From Sphaerosporella brunnea (Eukaryota > Ascomycota > Pezizomycetes > Pezizales > Pyronemataceae): 64,000 bases of DNA. The DNA lies in assembly GCA_008704415.1 (NCBI GenBank), contig VXIS01000224.1, positions 17,494 through 81,493 on the forward strand, in the 5' to 3' direction. A model generated the notes under the pieces. It saw nothing but the letters and a program-made list of their open reading frames with translations, was not told where the DNA came from and searched no databases. The translations under genes were made by a program, and so were the position numbers. Shown piece by piece: positions 1 to 9,617 of the stretch (within the stretch, counting starts at the first letter, position 1; every line of letters starts with the position of its first letter).

Positions 1-2710
1 GTTCAAAGGCAGCTGGTAGCGGCTAGCACCTGGCCATAGCACAGACGTGATTGTTTTTGGGTGGTCCAAGCTTTTCAAACCTATCGCCTCACTTTTTCAA
101 TGGGCTTGCGAGATTGCGCAACCGGTGGAAGCTCGCATCTTATTTTTATAGAGCGCATCTTGTTTAGTAGACGCAAGACCGGCTTTCTCAGAGCTCTCAC
201 TAGCTCACCACTCCATTGATTATCGTCAACATCTCCACCAACGGAGCCCGCCGAACTGCTGGTTTCAAGCCGCCTGCACTATAAAGATGGATGCCAAGTC
301 GGTATTGTGAACAAGTCAGGGCAAGAGTTCCTAATCGAGGTGCCAGAGCAATTTAGGTGCATCTCGGAAGTGCCCCGTTATGTAATACGGGGCTCCGTAG
401 CCAACAACAATATGAACGCATCCACGCCATTGAACATCCCTGATCACCTGAAGGCACATCTGGGGTCCACGATTAATAAATCCGAACTTGGTTTTAATGA
501 TGGAGTTTTGTGGATACCACGTGGCATTGCTGTCCAGTGTGTATACTTGGCGTTGTTGACTTCACCGTGATCGCCCGTATGGTGAGGGTGGAGCAGTGCA
601 GGCCCTTCGACGACCCCAAATTGGACAAGCTCACCCCCCATTCACTGCCCGTCCAGACATTAAGGGCCTTTCTGTGGCAACGGTCCTTAACCGTCTACAA
701 AAAGGGCGCCAAAACGGGTCTACCTAGTGGGGAACTTGTTGAGGTTGTGGAGGAACACCCAAGACGATGAGGAAGAAACAAAGGGTTCAAACATGGGTCG
801 AGTAAAAGGGCAATCATCGGACAGCCCTTTCGCCGAAGGAGGCGATCCTGGTGCCCTCGTCTGGGCAGATATTCGCCGGCGGATTGTGCCCATTGGCCTG
901 CACAAAGGGTCGGTGGGCGACAGCAGCTACTGCCTCCTGCTCGAATCATGTTTTAACGCCCTGGAGGAGGTCTTCCATTGCGACTTCATCTTCTGCGCGC
1001 CGGGGCGGTGTGGAGCTGCTGAGGTCTGAAGAGTGGGAGACCATGGCCCATCGGATATCATCACTCGCAGGGCTGAGGGTGTTGTGTGCGCACGTCAGCT
1101 GTTGTATTTTGTGTGTGCGAGCATCCCAAATTCCTTTCTATATACTAACAGCAAGTCAGGAGTTATTGGTTTTGACGGTTTTTTTTTCTGTTATTTTCTT
1201 TGATGAAGATAAGATTGCATTGCATTGCAAGTGATGAACCTCACGAGGACGTTCTATTAGAGTTTAAACTGCTGTAATTGTATAGCTTGTTTTCTTGCAT
1301 TTGGTTAAATGAGTTATCTGGCGGTATGAGCAGGCTAGTTCTTCCATATGAAGTGTCGAGGGCGGGGCCTTTTCCGATAACTTTTACCGAGTGACAGATT
1401 GTGACTGCGAGTTCGACCAAACATTGCATTCATCCGTCCAAGCAGCAGCACGGTCAACCCATCAAGGTAGGTAATCCTTGATTTTTTGCGATCCACAATA
1501 CTGTTGCAGGAGGTGGTGGTTCGCAAGTCAGATAGATAGAGTACTCTAGATGGTTCTCACGAGGGAAGTTGGCCACGGCTGATGGCGCAGACTGACGGTG
1601 GCCGGTCAGTCACGACTTGCCGCCATGACGGTCACATAGCTTGGTGATCGACCGGCACCCGCTGGCGCCCTGAGTGTTCGCGACCGCAGCCCATATTCCC
1701 GATGGTGATCCGGGAGGTCGCGGGACGGGAACTCAAGGGGGCAGCGTCCACTGACGGTTGCAGGTAGTAACTATAATTACAAAAGCCCTGGTGATTGTAC
1801 CACCAACTTTCACATTTTCCAACTTCCACGAACGTTTTGTCTAATTGAGAAGCCGTGAAAACTTGCAGTCTGCTCCAAGAACAATCTAGCATATTATGGT
1901 GGTCCATGCAGGAAGGCTCTGCAACTTTGGGCTTTTCCAGCAACAAAATTAGCCAAATAAGGCACACCCAAAGTTCCCAAAATCTTCGTTGATGTTCCCT
2001 GGAGACATATGCAAAGTTCCACAGCTTTCCGAAGCGTGGTGGTTGGAATCGCTTGAAAATACGCTAAAATACAAGGTCCCTGTCCTTACTACTTCTACCT
2101 CTGACTTGGTAGTTGTTTTTCCACGCCTTCCCGTTGTCCAAAAAATTTGATCTTTTTATTCTAAGATCTCTTTCATATGGAGACTATACAGTGGGTGTCC
2201 CGAGTCCAAAAAGACAAAACTGGTGTTGTGGTGTTGGCGGGAATTCGGCCATTTTTGCCCATTTTTGCCCATTTTTACATCATCACCAAGACTTTTGTCT
2301 AGATACTGTCTGTAGGTGTGAATAGACAATCACAGAGTCTAAATTTGTCAAACACAGAAGTGAGTTCACACGGACGGGGACGTCGGAGATCTGTCATGAT
2401 CGTTCGCGGTCGCATACAGTCAACAAGAAGTACCGACGGCTAATGCCGCTGCTGGGGTAAATAAGCTGGTCTACAATGACTCTACATCCGCACGCTGCCT
2501 TGTGCATATTCCCGTCGGATGCCCTGCGTGCAGGCAGCAGCAACTCGAAAAGCAGTGACTCAGCCACCCAACTGTTATCACATATCCACCGAAGAGCAGC
2601 ACATACAAAGTCGTCTCTCTCCATTGGCCAATCCAACATGGCGGCCCGGCGTTGTTTTCGTCACAACGCCGCACTCGGGCAAGTCCCGGGTCCCTTCCGA
2701 GTTCCAGGCG
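1..2710. other. 2.7 kb without a convincing gene
   Basis: I see no conserved domain or intron-exon pattern here. Short overlapping frames between about 307 and 1026 on the plus strand could be a frame-broken remnant of a gene or repeat, but I recognise none of them. A short direct repeat of a CCCATTTTTG-type unit lies near 2247-2278. Before the LINE inserted, the last few hundred bases would have been directly upstream of the gene that now starts at 9618, so part of its promoter may lie here. Confidence 0.5.
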
Positions 2711-2724
2711 AGAAGTTTCGAAGA
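2711..2724 (+). repeat. 5' target-site duplication of the LINE
   Basis: The 14-mer AGAAGTTTCGAAGA occurs here and again at 9260-9273, immediately after the A-rich tail of the LINE. Such a pair is the footprint of target-primed reverse transcription. The exact match suggests recent insertion. It also fixes the 5' end of the element at about 2725. One A is shared with the tail, so the certain duplication is 13 bp. Confidence 0.9.
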
Positions 2725-2912
2725 ACACACGCTCCGACAACCACACACATCGCGCTTGGAAACGCCAAGCCGCGACGTGTCGAACCCCGATTGGTTAAAA
2801 GCTCACATCGCGAACACCGAAAAAACTTCACGCTCGCTCGCCGAGCCAAAACGCCGTGCGCAGAGAAGTAAAGGAGCGCGACGCAACTCTACCGCTCGCG
2901 TACCCTCACGAA

Positions 2913-5207
2913 ATGGCTGCTGCCACAGACCACACTATGACGGATGTCATAGCGGAGGTCCCTGACAGTCAGGCCACCCCGGATCAGACCGCTTCTGATC
3001 AAACCCCGCCCCAGACTGGAGGCCCTGAACACGCTCCAACCACAAACGCAAACGACAATAACAACAATGTCCAGATGGAAGAAGCCCACGCCATTACGGC
3101 TACGCCCCCCACCAACGTTCACATCGCCATTTGCGATGTTGTCAACAATGCCCCGAATTTCGTGAGCAACTCAAGCGAGCCGACCACCACCAATGCCACA
3201 AACGCGAAACGACAGAGGTCAGATGAGAGTGAAAACCAGCTCAGTCGCAGTCGATGGGAGCACCACATGACAAACGACCTCGAATACATTGTCAATGCAA
3301 ACACGGGAAAATTTCGGTCTATCACTCACATGTTGGCCGCGGATATGAATAAAGAAACTCGCAAGCTTGCGGAAAAGACAGCCCACACACTGGACGAGAA
3401 ATTTGACCGGATGGCCACCGAAGTAAAAATCGCGATGGATATCCACACCACCAACATTACGACAATGCTAGACCCAGGCAAACGCCACGCGTTAACCGAA
3501 GAAAAGTTCGACGAGAAGATCGACAGGGTGATGCACGTGGTAACTACCCTAGTCCAACAAAACACGACTCTCCTACAGAGAATCGAGAAGCTTGAAGCCG
3601 CTATCGCTGGTCAGGCCAACGACCAGAACGCCCTGAACCCGCCGGGGCCCAACCAACAAATGCCGGCATGCAACAAACCACCCACGATCGGCCTAGGGCC
3701 TGCCCCAAATCATATGGAGACACCACTCGACCTCACCGGCATAGGAAAGAACTGGGGAGACGATGATGAAGACATTGAGATGGTGATGCAAGCATCAGAT
3801 GAACAACATGCCGAAAAGCTGCGGACCATCGCCAACCTAGCCGCGTCCATACATGCATCCACGCCTGGGGCTGGAACTGATCCCACTGCGGCCTCAGCCC
3901 GTCCAACAGGAAATGGGCAAAAGGAAAAGAAGGGAAAGGGAAAAGGCAAAACACCGCAAATCCTACAACGACCTACCAACAATGGAAGGCAACAAACAAT
4001 TGGAACGACAAAGAAGCCAGACAGCGCTAGCAAGGAGAGCACCTTTGCAGCAATCCTCAATAAAGGAAACGACACCACGCGTAATGACGGTTCCTGGACT
4101 ACGGTTAAGGGAAAGATAACGGTCCCTAAAGACCCTAGGATCAAAGCGTTGGTCCGTTTTGATAGGCCCAGGCCTGAAAACGCACGCCGCCTCATCCTCA
4201 ACCGAGACGGCTCCCCGATGCCAAGCATAAACGATTACGGCTTCGCCTTGGCCTTGGTCATTAACCGCGCCATGGGTACGGCCGGTATACCGACGTTCTG
4301 CCGCATAACGAATGTGGCCATCAACCAGAAAGGCACCGTTACAGCCATGTCGAGTCCATACTCTTCCGCCGCCCAGTTGACGGGCTTCGAGGATATAGTC
4401 AGGAAAGCAGCCAGGAGCATCGATCCCGGCATCATCAGCGTCACCCCAAGCCTAGAGTGGGTACGTATCAAAGTACACAGTGTCTCGGTCAGGACGTACT
4501 TCAACAAAATGGACCTCTTAAAGAACGACCTCACGGCAGAGAACGAACAGCTAGAAATCCCACTCGCAATCAGGTGGCTGAAGAACCCTAATGCTGTTCA
4601 ACAACAGTACAGGGAGGGATCCGCAAGGTTCTCGTCAATAGCATTCGCGGTCAAAGATCGAGAGGTTGCCCACCGCCTGATCAAGAACGGAATATACCTG
4701 GGAGGGCTCAGGCTCAAGGCTGAGCTCTATGTCAAGTCCACACCCGAATCCTTCTGCGAAATATGTTCCTTCTGGGGACATGTGGCAGCCACCTGCGGCA
4801 ACTTGGGCATGACCCGATGCGCACACTGCAGCAGCAACAAGCACCTGACAAAGGACCATATATGTAACGTCCCAGGCTGCAAGGAGTGCGAAAAACACCC
4901 TGGGCGCATATGCTCCCACTCCAAAGACTTGCTATGCTGTCCGAACTGCGAAGGCCAACACACGGCACAGAGCCGAACATGCCCCCGAAACCCCCTGAAC
5001 AAAAAGCAACGGTCCTCACCGCCATCATCGCCACCAACGCCTAGGACAGGCAAGGCAACAGACCAAACGGAACAGGCCTCAACGACGCCCGCCATTATAG
5101 AGGCCCCACAATCGGCGACAGTGATGCCAACGACACCGCCCCCGCAATTGCCCACAGCTACCACGCCGCTCCCGACGGACTCGGAGGCCATGGCCCTTGA
5201 GGCCTAA
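2913..5207 (+). CDS. LINE ORF1 protein (Gag-like, zinc knuckles)
   Basis: This 764-residue protein probably binds the LINE RNA and packages it into a ribonucleoprotein. The start at 2913 has a good context (cgaaATGGc); an in-frame ATG at 2856 would add 19 residues. The N-terminal third is low-complexity and Thr/Asn-rich. It is followed by a likely coiled coil at about residues 190-235 and a Lys/Gly-rich basic patch near 350. Cysteine clusters begin at residue 615: the first is a canonical CX2CX4HX4C knuckle, and two further CX2C pairs with histidines follow. The tail is Pro/Thr-rich. The stop codon overlaps the ORF2 start by one base. The family is called from the knuckles and from position 5' of a LINE ORF2; the N-terminal region matches nothing I recognise. 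Confidence 0.9.
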   Translation: MAAATDHTMTDVIAEVPDSQATPDQTASDQTPPQTGGPEHAPTTNANDNNNNVQMEEAHAITATPPTNVHIAICDVVNNAPNFVSNSSEPTTTNATNAKRQRSDESENQLSRSRWEHHMTNDLEYIVNANTGKFRSITHMLAADMNKETRKLAEKTAHTLDEKFDRMATEVKIAMDIHTTNITTMLDPGKRHALTEEKFDEKIDRVMHVVTTLVQQNTTLLQRIEKLEAAIAGQANDQNALNPPGPNQQMPACNKPPTIGLGPAPNHMETPLDLTGIGKNWGDDDEDIEMVMQASDEQHAEKLRTIANLAASIHASTPGAGTDPTAASARPTGNGQKEKKGKGKGKTPQILQRPTNNGRQQTIGTTKKPDSASKESTFAAILNKGNDTTRNDGSWTTVKGKITVPKDPRIKALVRFDRPRPENARRLILNRDGSPMPSINDYGFALALVINRAMGTAGIPTFCRITNVAINQKGTVTAMSSPYSSAAQLTGFEDIVRKAARSIDPGIISVTPSLEWVRIKVHSVSVRTYFNKMDLLKNDLTAENEQLEIPLAIRWLKNPNAVQQQYREGSARFSSIAFAVKDREVAHRLIKNGIYLGGLRLKAELYVKSTPESFCEICSFWGHVAATCGNLGMTRCAHCSSNKHLTKDHICNVPGCKECEKHPGRICSHSKDLLCCPNCEGQHTAQSRTCPRNPLNKKQRSSPPSSPPTPRTGKATDQTEQASTTPAIIEAPQSATVMPTTPPPQLPTATTPLPTDSEAMALEA

Positions 5208-5209
5208 TG
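5205..5209 (+). promoter_or_regulatory. TAATG stop-start overlap between LINE ORF1 and ORF2
   Basis: The ORF1 stop TAA (5205-5207) and the ORF2 start ATG (5207-5209) share one base. This arrangement fits translation of ORF2 by termination and reinitiation from the same RNA, as described for some other LINEs such as silkworm SART1. That it works this way here is inference. Confidence 0.75.
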
Positions 5210-8200
5210 TTAATACAGGCATTACAACTAAACTGCTGGAAGAGGGGTGAAACTCTGACCGCGGTGCTTGAAACGGGAATCGAAAAGAAAGTTGACTTCA
5301 TTTGTATACAAGAGCCACCGACATTTGCAGGATGGAGACACCCAGGGTGGGACTTCATTCGAGGAGGAAGAACGCTGTTTGCTATCAGGAGGGATAGTAT
5401 ATGGCGGGCAAGCGAACGACCAGAACTATCCACAGAAAGCGGAGGTGACGTCCAAGTCTTCGACATTACACACAAAGGAAACCGGGTTCTAAGGATAGCA
5501 AATGTATACGATCAGACCGACGCTGAATCAGGAACGAGACGAGCAAGAAATGCCGACTGGTCGGCCATCATCAACCAACACACCATACTGTGCGGAGACT
5601 TTAACGCACACAGCGAACGATGGAACCCTCTGTGCCCAGTGGAGCATAGAAAGGACTGCAACTTCCTAGAAAACCTGATGGATGAACACGACCTCAAATA
5701 TATAGGGGATGGACGGGAAACTCATCAACAACCCAACCAGGGACGACACAGTGTCATCGACCTAGCCTTCGCATCGGGCGAAATAACAGAACGATGTCAA
5801 GGCGGAGTACTTCTAGACACAGCCCATGCAACAGGGTCAGACCATGAAACCATCTGGTGGCAGGTGGAAACAGACGAGACGTCATCAGAGACAGGAGTAA
5901 CAAGAGGATGGGCAATCACGGAGATGCTCCGCGCGGAGGAGGAAAGCAAAAACTCGACAATCATCCGGGAGCAAGAACCTGTCAAAAAAGACTGGCAGGC
6001 CAGGAGCGCCAACAGAACAACCCTATCCGACAACAGCACAGAACGGGATGTTGAGGAAGAGGCAGTCTGGATCAGGGAACAACTAACGGAGTTGCTCGAC
6101 GCTCATGCACGAAAGGTCACCATTGTCGCTAGGTCCAAACGATGGTGGGGAGAAGAAATAAAGAAGACACGTCAACAATATGGTAGGGTTCGAAGACGAA
6201 GACAACAGGGATTCGCCTCCTTCGAAGAGGAAAAAGAAGCGAGAAATGCCTTCAAATCCCTCCAACAAAAAGCGAAGAAAGAGACCTGGAACAGCTTCCT
6301 TCAAACAGCCAAAGGAGATGAGGTCTGGGAAGTTCTGAGAGCAACCAAAGTGGCAGCGCCCAAACTCATAGGGACCATCCAGGATGAGGAGGGCCGAATA
6401 GCTCAAAACGACCAAGAAAAGAGAAAAATGATGGCAGACATATCCTTCCCGCCCCCCAACCCGTACAACGGGCCAGAAGGAAGGCCAATGCTCTATGCAA
6501 ACGCCTACAAAAAAGTCGACAAAAGCCTCATCAACCGAGCACTACAAGGCCAGGCCAACAACAAGGCACCCGGCATCGATAAGCTGGGTACACCCATCAT
6601 CAAAGCACTTTACAAATGGGACCCCAATAGAGTCACCTCGATTGCGAGGGCCTCTATCCGATTAGGCTACTTCCCTGCTGAATGGAAAGAAGCGAAAGGA
6701 GTATGCATTCAAAAACCGGGAAAAAAGGACTACTCTAAAGCCAAAAGCTATCGCACCATCTCTCTGCTTAATTGTATGGGAAAATTGGTGGAAAAGGTAG
6801 CAGCAATCCTGATTACGGACTCTGTCGAAAGCATGGGGAGACTGCATGAGGGACAGTTCGGAGGAAGACGAAAACGGTCTGCAATAGAAGCAGCGGCTTC
6901 CCTCATCGCACAGGTTGAAGAGGCGTGGGAAGCAAAGAAATTCGTGGGCGCACTGATGATGGACGTTAAAGGGGCCTTTCCTACGGTAAACAGCCGGTGT
7001 CTGGGAAAAAAGATGAGAGACATGAAACTAGACGAGGACCTGGTACGATGGGTTCGCAGCTTTATCGAAGATAGATATGTCACCATCCTGATGAACGGAG
7101 AAGAAGGGGAAAGGATTAGGACGGAAACCGGTCTCCCGCAAGGATCGCCAGTATCGCCAGTTCTCTTCCTGATTTACATCGCCGACCTAGCCAAAAGGGT
7201 GGAACAACAAGTCCCAGGAGTACAAGCGCTCTCTTTTGTGGACGATGTTACATGGGCCGTCACAGGAGACAACGTAGGAACGATCACCAGAAGCCTGGAA
7301 GAGTGTGCTAAAATCACAACCCACTGGGCCTCGGAAAACGCCACCGCATTCGAGATGGAAAAGACTGAAGCAATCTTCTTTTCCCGAAAACATGAACACC
7401 AAAAAAATATCCGACAAAAGATATTCTTAGGTGACGGCCACGAGGTAGCATACAATAAGGCTGCAGTAAGGTGGCTCGGGATTTGGCTCGACAGCAAACT
7501 CACCATGAAGACGCACCATCAAAAGTGGACCAGCAAGGCCAAATCACAGCAGGCTCGCTTCAATAGAGTATGCAGGAAAGCGGGTCTTCCCCCAGGTAGT
7601 GCGGCGAACCTCCAACGGGCGGTGGTGCAATCCATTGCGACCTACGGCATAGAACTCGACGGCATCCGAAAAAAGACGCCCCGGGACGGACAGAGAGTCC
7701 AAGAGCTCCAGCAGGTAATCAACGCACAAGCGAGAGCAACAACGGGCAATTTCAAATCGACCCCAGTCGGAATCTTAATGGCAGAGAGCGGCATGCGCCC
7801 GGCTGAGGCCATAAAGAGAGGCAGAGAAGCAAGGCTTCGAGCAAGAATCCTTGGGAGGCCCCAACGTTTCAGCAACGACGATGAAAGTCTGGTCGAAGAC
7901 ACGCCAGCAGAGCGACTCAGAAAAAGCTGTGCCGTGGCAGTGGGTGCCGTCGAAGTGGAAAGGATTACCCCACGGAAGAACCGGCGAACGAAGGGGATCG
8001 TCATCAAAGAACCGAAAAGAGATGCCCTACGCACAGCTAAAAACTGTGATGAATCGTCATCCCTCACCCTCTGGACCGACGGATCGAGGTTGGAGGATGG
8101 GCGTGTAGGTTCTGGAGTAGCATGGAAGGAAGGGGAAGAGTACGTCGGAAAAAGCTATCACTTAGGTGTTAGCAAAGAAGTATTCGACGCAGAGCTGTTT

Positions 8201-8998
8201 GCGGTGATTGAAGCTGTCAAGCGGGCGAGCAGCATGGAGACAATCACCAACGACAAAGTCACCGTCTTCACAGACTCGCAGGCAACTCTGACACGGATCC
8301 AAGACGACAGAGAGGGCCCCGGACAGATGGCCACACGGTGGCTATATCGATGGGAAGCAACCTTGGCAAGACGGAACGTCCAACTGGAATACAGATGGAC
8401 GCCAGCACACGTCGGGATTAACGGAAACGAGGCCGCCGATCGGTTGGCCAAGAAGGGTGCAGAAGGCGGCGAAATCGCAGACCGGCTCACAAAAGGACGG
8501 GACTCGCCAACAGAATGGATGTCGCTGGCTCATGTCAACCGACTGGCCACGGATGCCGAAACAGAGGTCCAACAAAAATGGATCTCAAACAAGCTCAAGG
8601 ACGACACTCGATACAAGCCGAGAATCGTCAAGGGTAGAATATTGTGGAAGATCCGCAAGGACACTGCAAAAATCCCCAAAAAGAAAGCGCAGGTATATTA
8701 CCAGCTGATGAGCGGCCACGCGGTCACAAACGACTATCTGTTTAAGCGAAAACGGCGCGAGTCCAACCACTGCGATTGGTGCCACAACGACACGCCACAA
8801 ACGAGAAGCCACCTTCTACTGCACTGCAAGAGGTGGAAAGAAGAACGCAAAGCGTTCTTCAAAGAAGTAGAGAGAGTATGGGGGAGAAGAAGGCGGAAGA
8901 GGTTAAAAGATATTTTCGGCGATGACAGGATGACGGCGATTGTGCTGAGATTCCTTGATAGTACTGAAATTGGAAGGAGAACGGGCCAAGCCTCTTAG
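5207..8998 (+). CDS. LINE ORF2: endonuclease, reverse transcriptase, RNase H
   Basis: This 1263-residue polyprotein would nick target DNA and copy the element RNA in place. Residues 1 to about 230 form an AP-endonuclease-like domain, with the QLNCWKR start, ICIQEP, LCGDFNAH and a SDHE motif. The reverse transcriptase spans about 430-720: it carries RTISLLN near 515, a catalytic Asp in MMDVKGAF near 584, LPQGSPVSP, and FVDD near 675. RNase H follows at about 950-1090, with WTDGS near 956, DAEL near 993, TDSQ near 1022 and HVGINGNEAAD near 1067-1077. A CDWC...H...C knuckle near 1188 closes the protein. All catalytic residues I can check are present and the frame is uninterrupted. The RNase H domain groups it with I/Tad-type rather than L1-type LINEs. 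Confidence 0.95.
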   Translation: MLIQALQLNCWKRGETLTAVLETGIEKKVDFICIQEPPTFAGWRHPGWDFIRGGRTLFAIRRDSIWRASERPELSTESGGDVQVFDITHKGNRVLRIANVYDQTDAESGTRRARNADWSAIINQHTILCGDFNAHSERWNPLCPVEHRKDCNFLENLMDEHDLKYIGDGRETHQQPNQGRHSVIDLAFASGEITERCQGGVLLDTAHATGSDHETIWWQVETDETSSETGVTRGWAITEMLRAEEESKNSTIIREQEPVKKDWQARSANRTTLSDNSTERDVEEEAVWIREQLTELLDAHARKVTIVARSKRWWGEEIKKTRQQYGRVRRRRQQGFASFEEEKEARNAFKSLQQKAKKETWNSFLQTAKGDEVWEVLRATKVAAPKLIGTIQDEEGRIAQNDQEKRKMMADISFPPPNPYNGPEGRPMLYANAYKKVDKSLINRALQGQANNKAPGIDKLGTPIIKALYKWDPNRVTSIARASIRLGYFPAEWKEAKGVCIQKPGKKDYSKAKSYRTISLLNCMGKLVEKVAAILITDSVESMGRLHEGQFGGRRKRSAIEAAASLIAQVEEAWEAKKFVGALMMDVKGAFPTVNSRCLGKKMRDMKLDEDLVRWVRSFIEDRYVTILMNGEEGERIRTETGLPQGSPVSPVLFLIYIADLAKRVEQQVPGVQALSFVDDVTWAVTGDNVGTITRSLEECAKITTHWASENATAFEMEKTEAIFFSRKHEHQKNIRQKIFLGDGHEVAYNKAAVRWLGIWLDSKLTMKTHHQKWTSKAKSQQARFNRVCRKAGLPPGSAANLQRAVVQSIATYGIELDGIRKKTPRDGQRVQELQQVINAQARATTGNFKSTPVGILMAESGMRPAEAIKRGREARLRARILGRPQRFSNDDESLVEDTPAERLRKSCAVAVGAVEVERITPRKNRRTKGIVIKEPKRDALRTAKNCDESSSLTLWTDGSRLEDGRVGSGVAWKEGEEYVGKSYHLGVSKEVFDAELFAVIEAVKRASSMETITNDKVTVFTDSQATLTRIQDDREGPGQMATRWLYRWEATLARRNVQLEYRWTPAHVGINGNEAADRLAKKGAEGGEIADRLTKGRDSPTEWMSLAHVNRLATDAETEVQQKWISNKLKDDTRYKPRIVKGRILWKIRKDTAKIPKKKAQVYYQLMSGHAVTNDYLFKRKRRESNHCDWCHNDTPQTRSHLLLHCKRWKEERKAFFKEVERVWGRRRRKRLKDIFGDDRMTAIVLRFLDSTEIGRRTGQAS

Positions 8999-9239
8999 GA
9001 GGTTGAAGCCGGGAAATTGTTTGAGAATTTGTGTCTTTCCCTTTCCTTTTCCTTTTCCTTTGTCTCTCCCTTTATTTGACTTTCCTGGTTTTCCTTTGTA
9101 ACGGGGAGCCCCAACAGACGGATTAAGCCGTGGGGACAGGATACCCGGTTCCTTATGTCCGTCATAGGTCTCCGACCTCACCCCGATTCGCGAGATAGGG
9201 GGCGCCTGGGCTCTTGTCCTCGCGTACGCTGTATGATTT

Positions 9240-9260
9240 AAAACAAAACAAAACAAAAAA
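9240..9260 (+). repeat. (AAAAC)n-like 3' tail of the LINE
   Basis: AAAAC units end in a short A-run directly before the second target-site copy. This simple tail marks the 3' end of the element, about 240 bases after the ORF2 stop. Confidence 0.9.
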
Positions 9261-9273
9261 GAAGTTTCGAAGA
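9260..9273 (+). repeat. 3' target-site duplication of the LINE
   Basis: Second exact copy of the 14-mer found at 2711-2724. The sequence after it, containing a palindromic AGCTTATTTATAAGCT-like stretch around 9273-9288, was contiguous with 2710 before insertion. Confidence 0.9.
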
Positions 9274-9617
9274 GCTTATTTATAAGCTGGTGACATATGA
9301 AGCTTGGGTTGCGCGGCCGCACATCATCATCATCGTCCAGCCGAGTTGCTGCAACTGCAAGGATTGATATTTCCAGGATGGATATAAACATACACACTTT
9401 CTTTTTGTCGTTACACACTCGCGCGCCCACTCTCGTATCTGCTGACGCGTTCGGCAAGCAGGCAGTGGACGACGAGGCAGGAGGGAGTCATTGATAAAAA
9501 CCTGCGTGTTCGTCGTCGTAACCTTCGTTCGATAGCTCACCTTCGGGGGCTATCATTTCATGGTCTTAGCCTTGTCCGCAAGCTCGCATCAATATCGCCA
9601 CGACGAGAGAGGCAGAA

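Larger units (their letters stand above)
2725..9259 (+). mobile_element. Full-length Tad-like LINE (non-LTR retrotransposon)
   Basis: A 6.5-kb element bounded by matching target-site duplications. It has a 5' UTR of about 190 nt, an ORF1 with zinc knuckles, and an ORF2 with AP-like endonuclease, reverse transcriptase, RNase H and a terminal CCHC motif. A short 3' UTR ends in an (AAAAC)n-like tail. This architecture fits the fungal Tad1/I-like clade. Neither ORF has a premature stop or frameshift, and the FVDD motif of the RT and all four RNase H acidic residues are present. The copy is therefore potentially autonomous and shows no obvious RIP damage. Its 5' end looks complete, which is uncommon because LINE copies are often 5' truncated. 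Confidence 0.95.

Noticed and set aside
793..1026. An MGRVK start like that of the pogo transposase at 55561
   Set aside because: Similarity is limited to the first five codons; the rest of the frame has no HTH or DDE feature.
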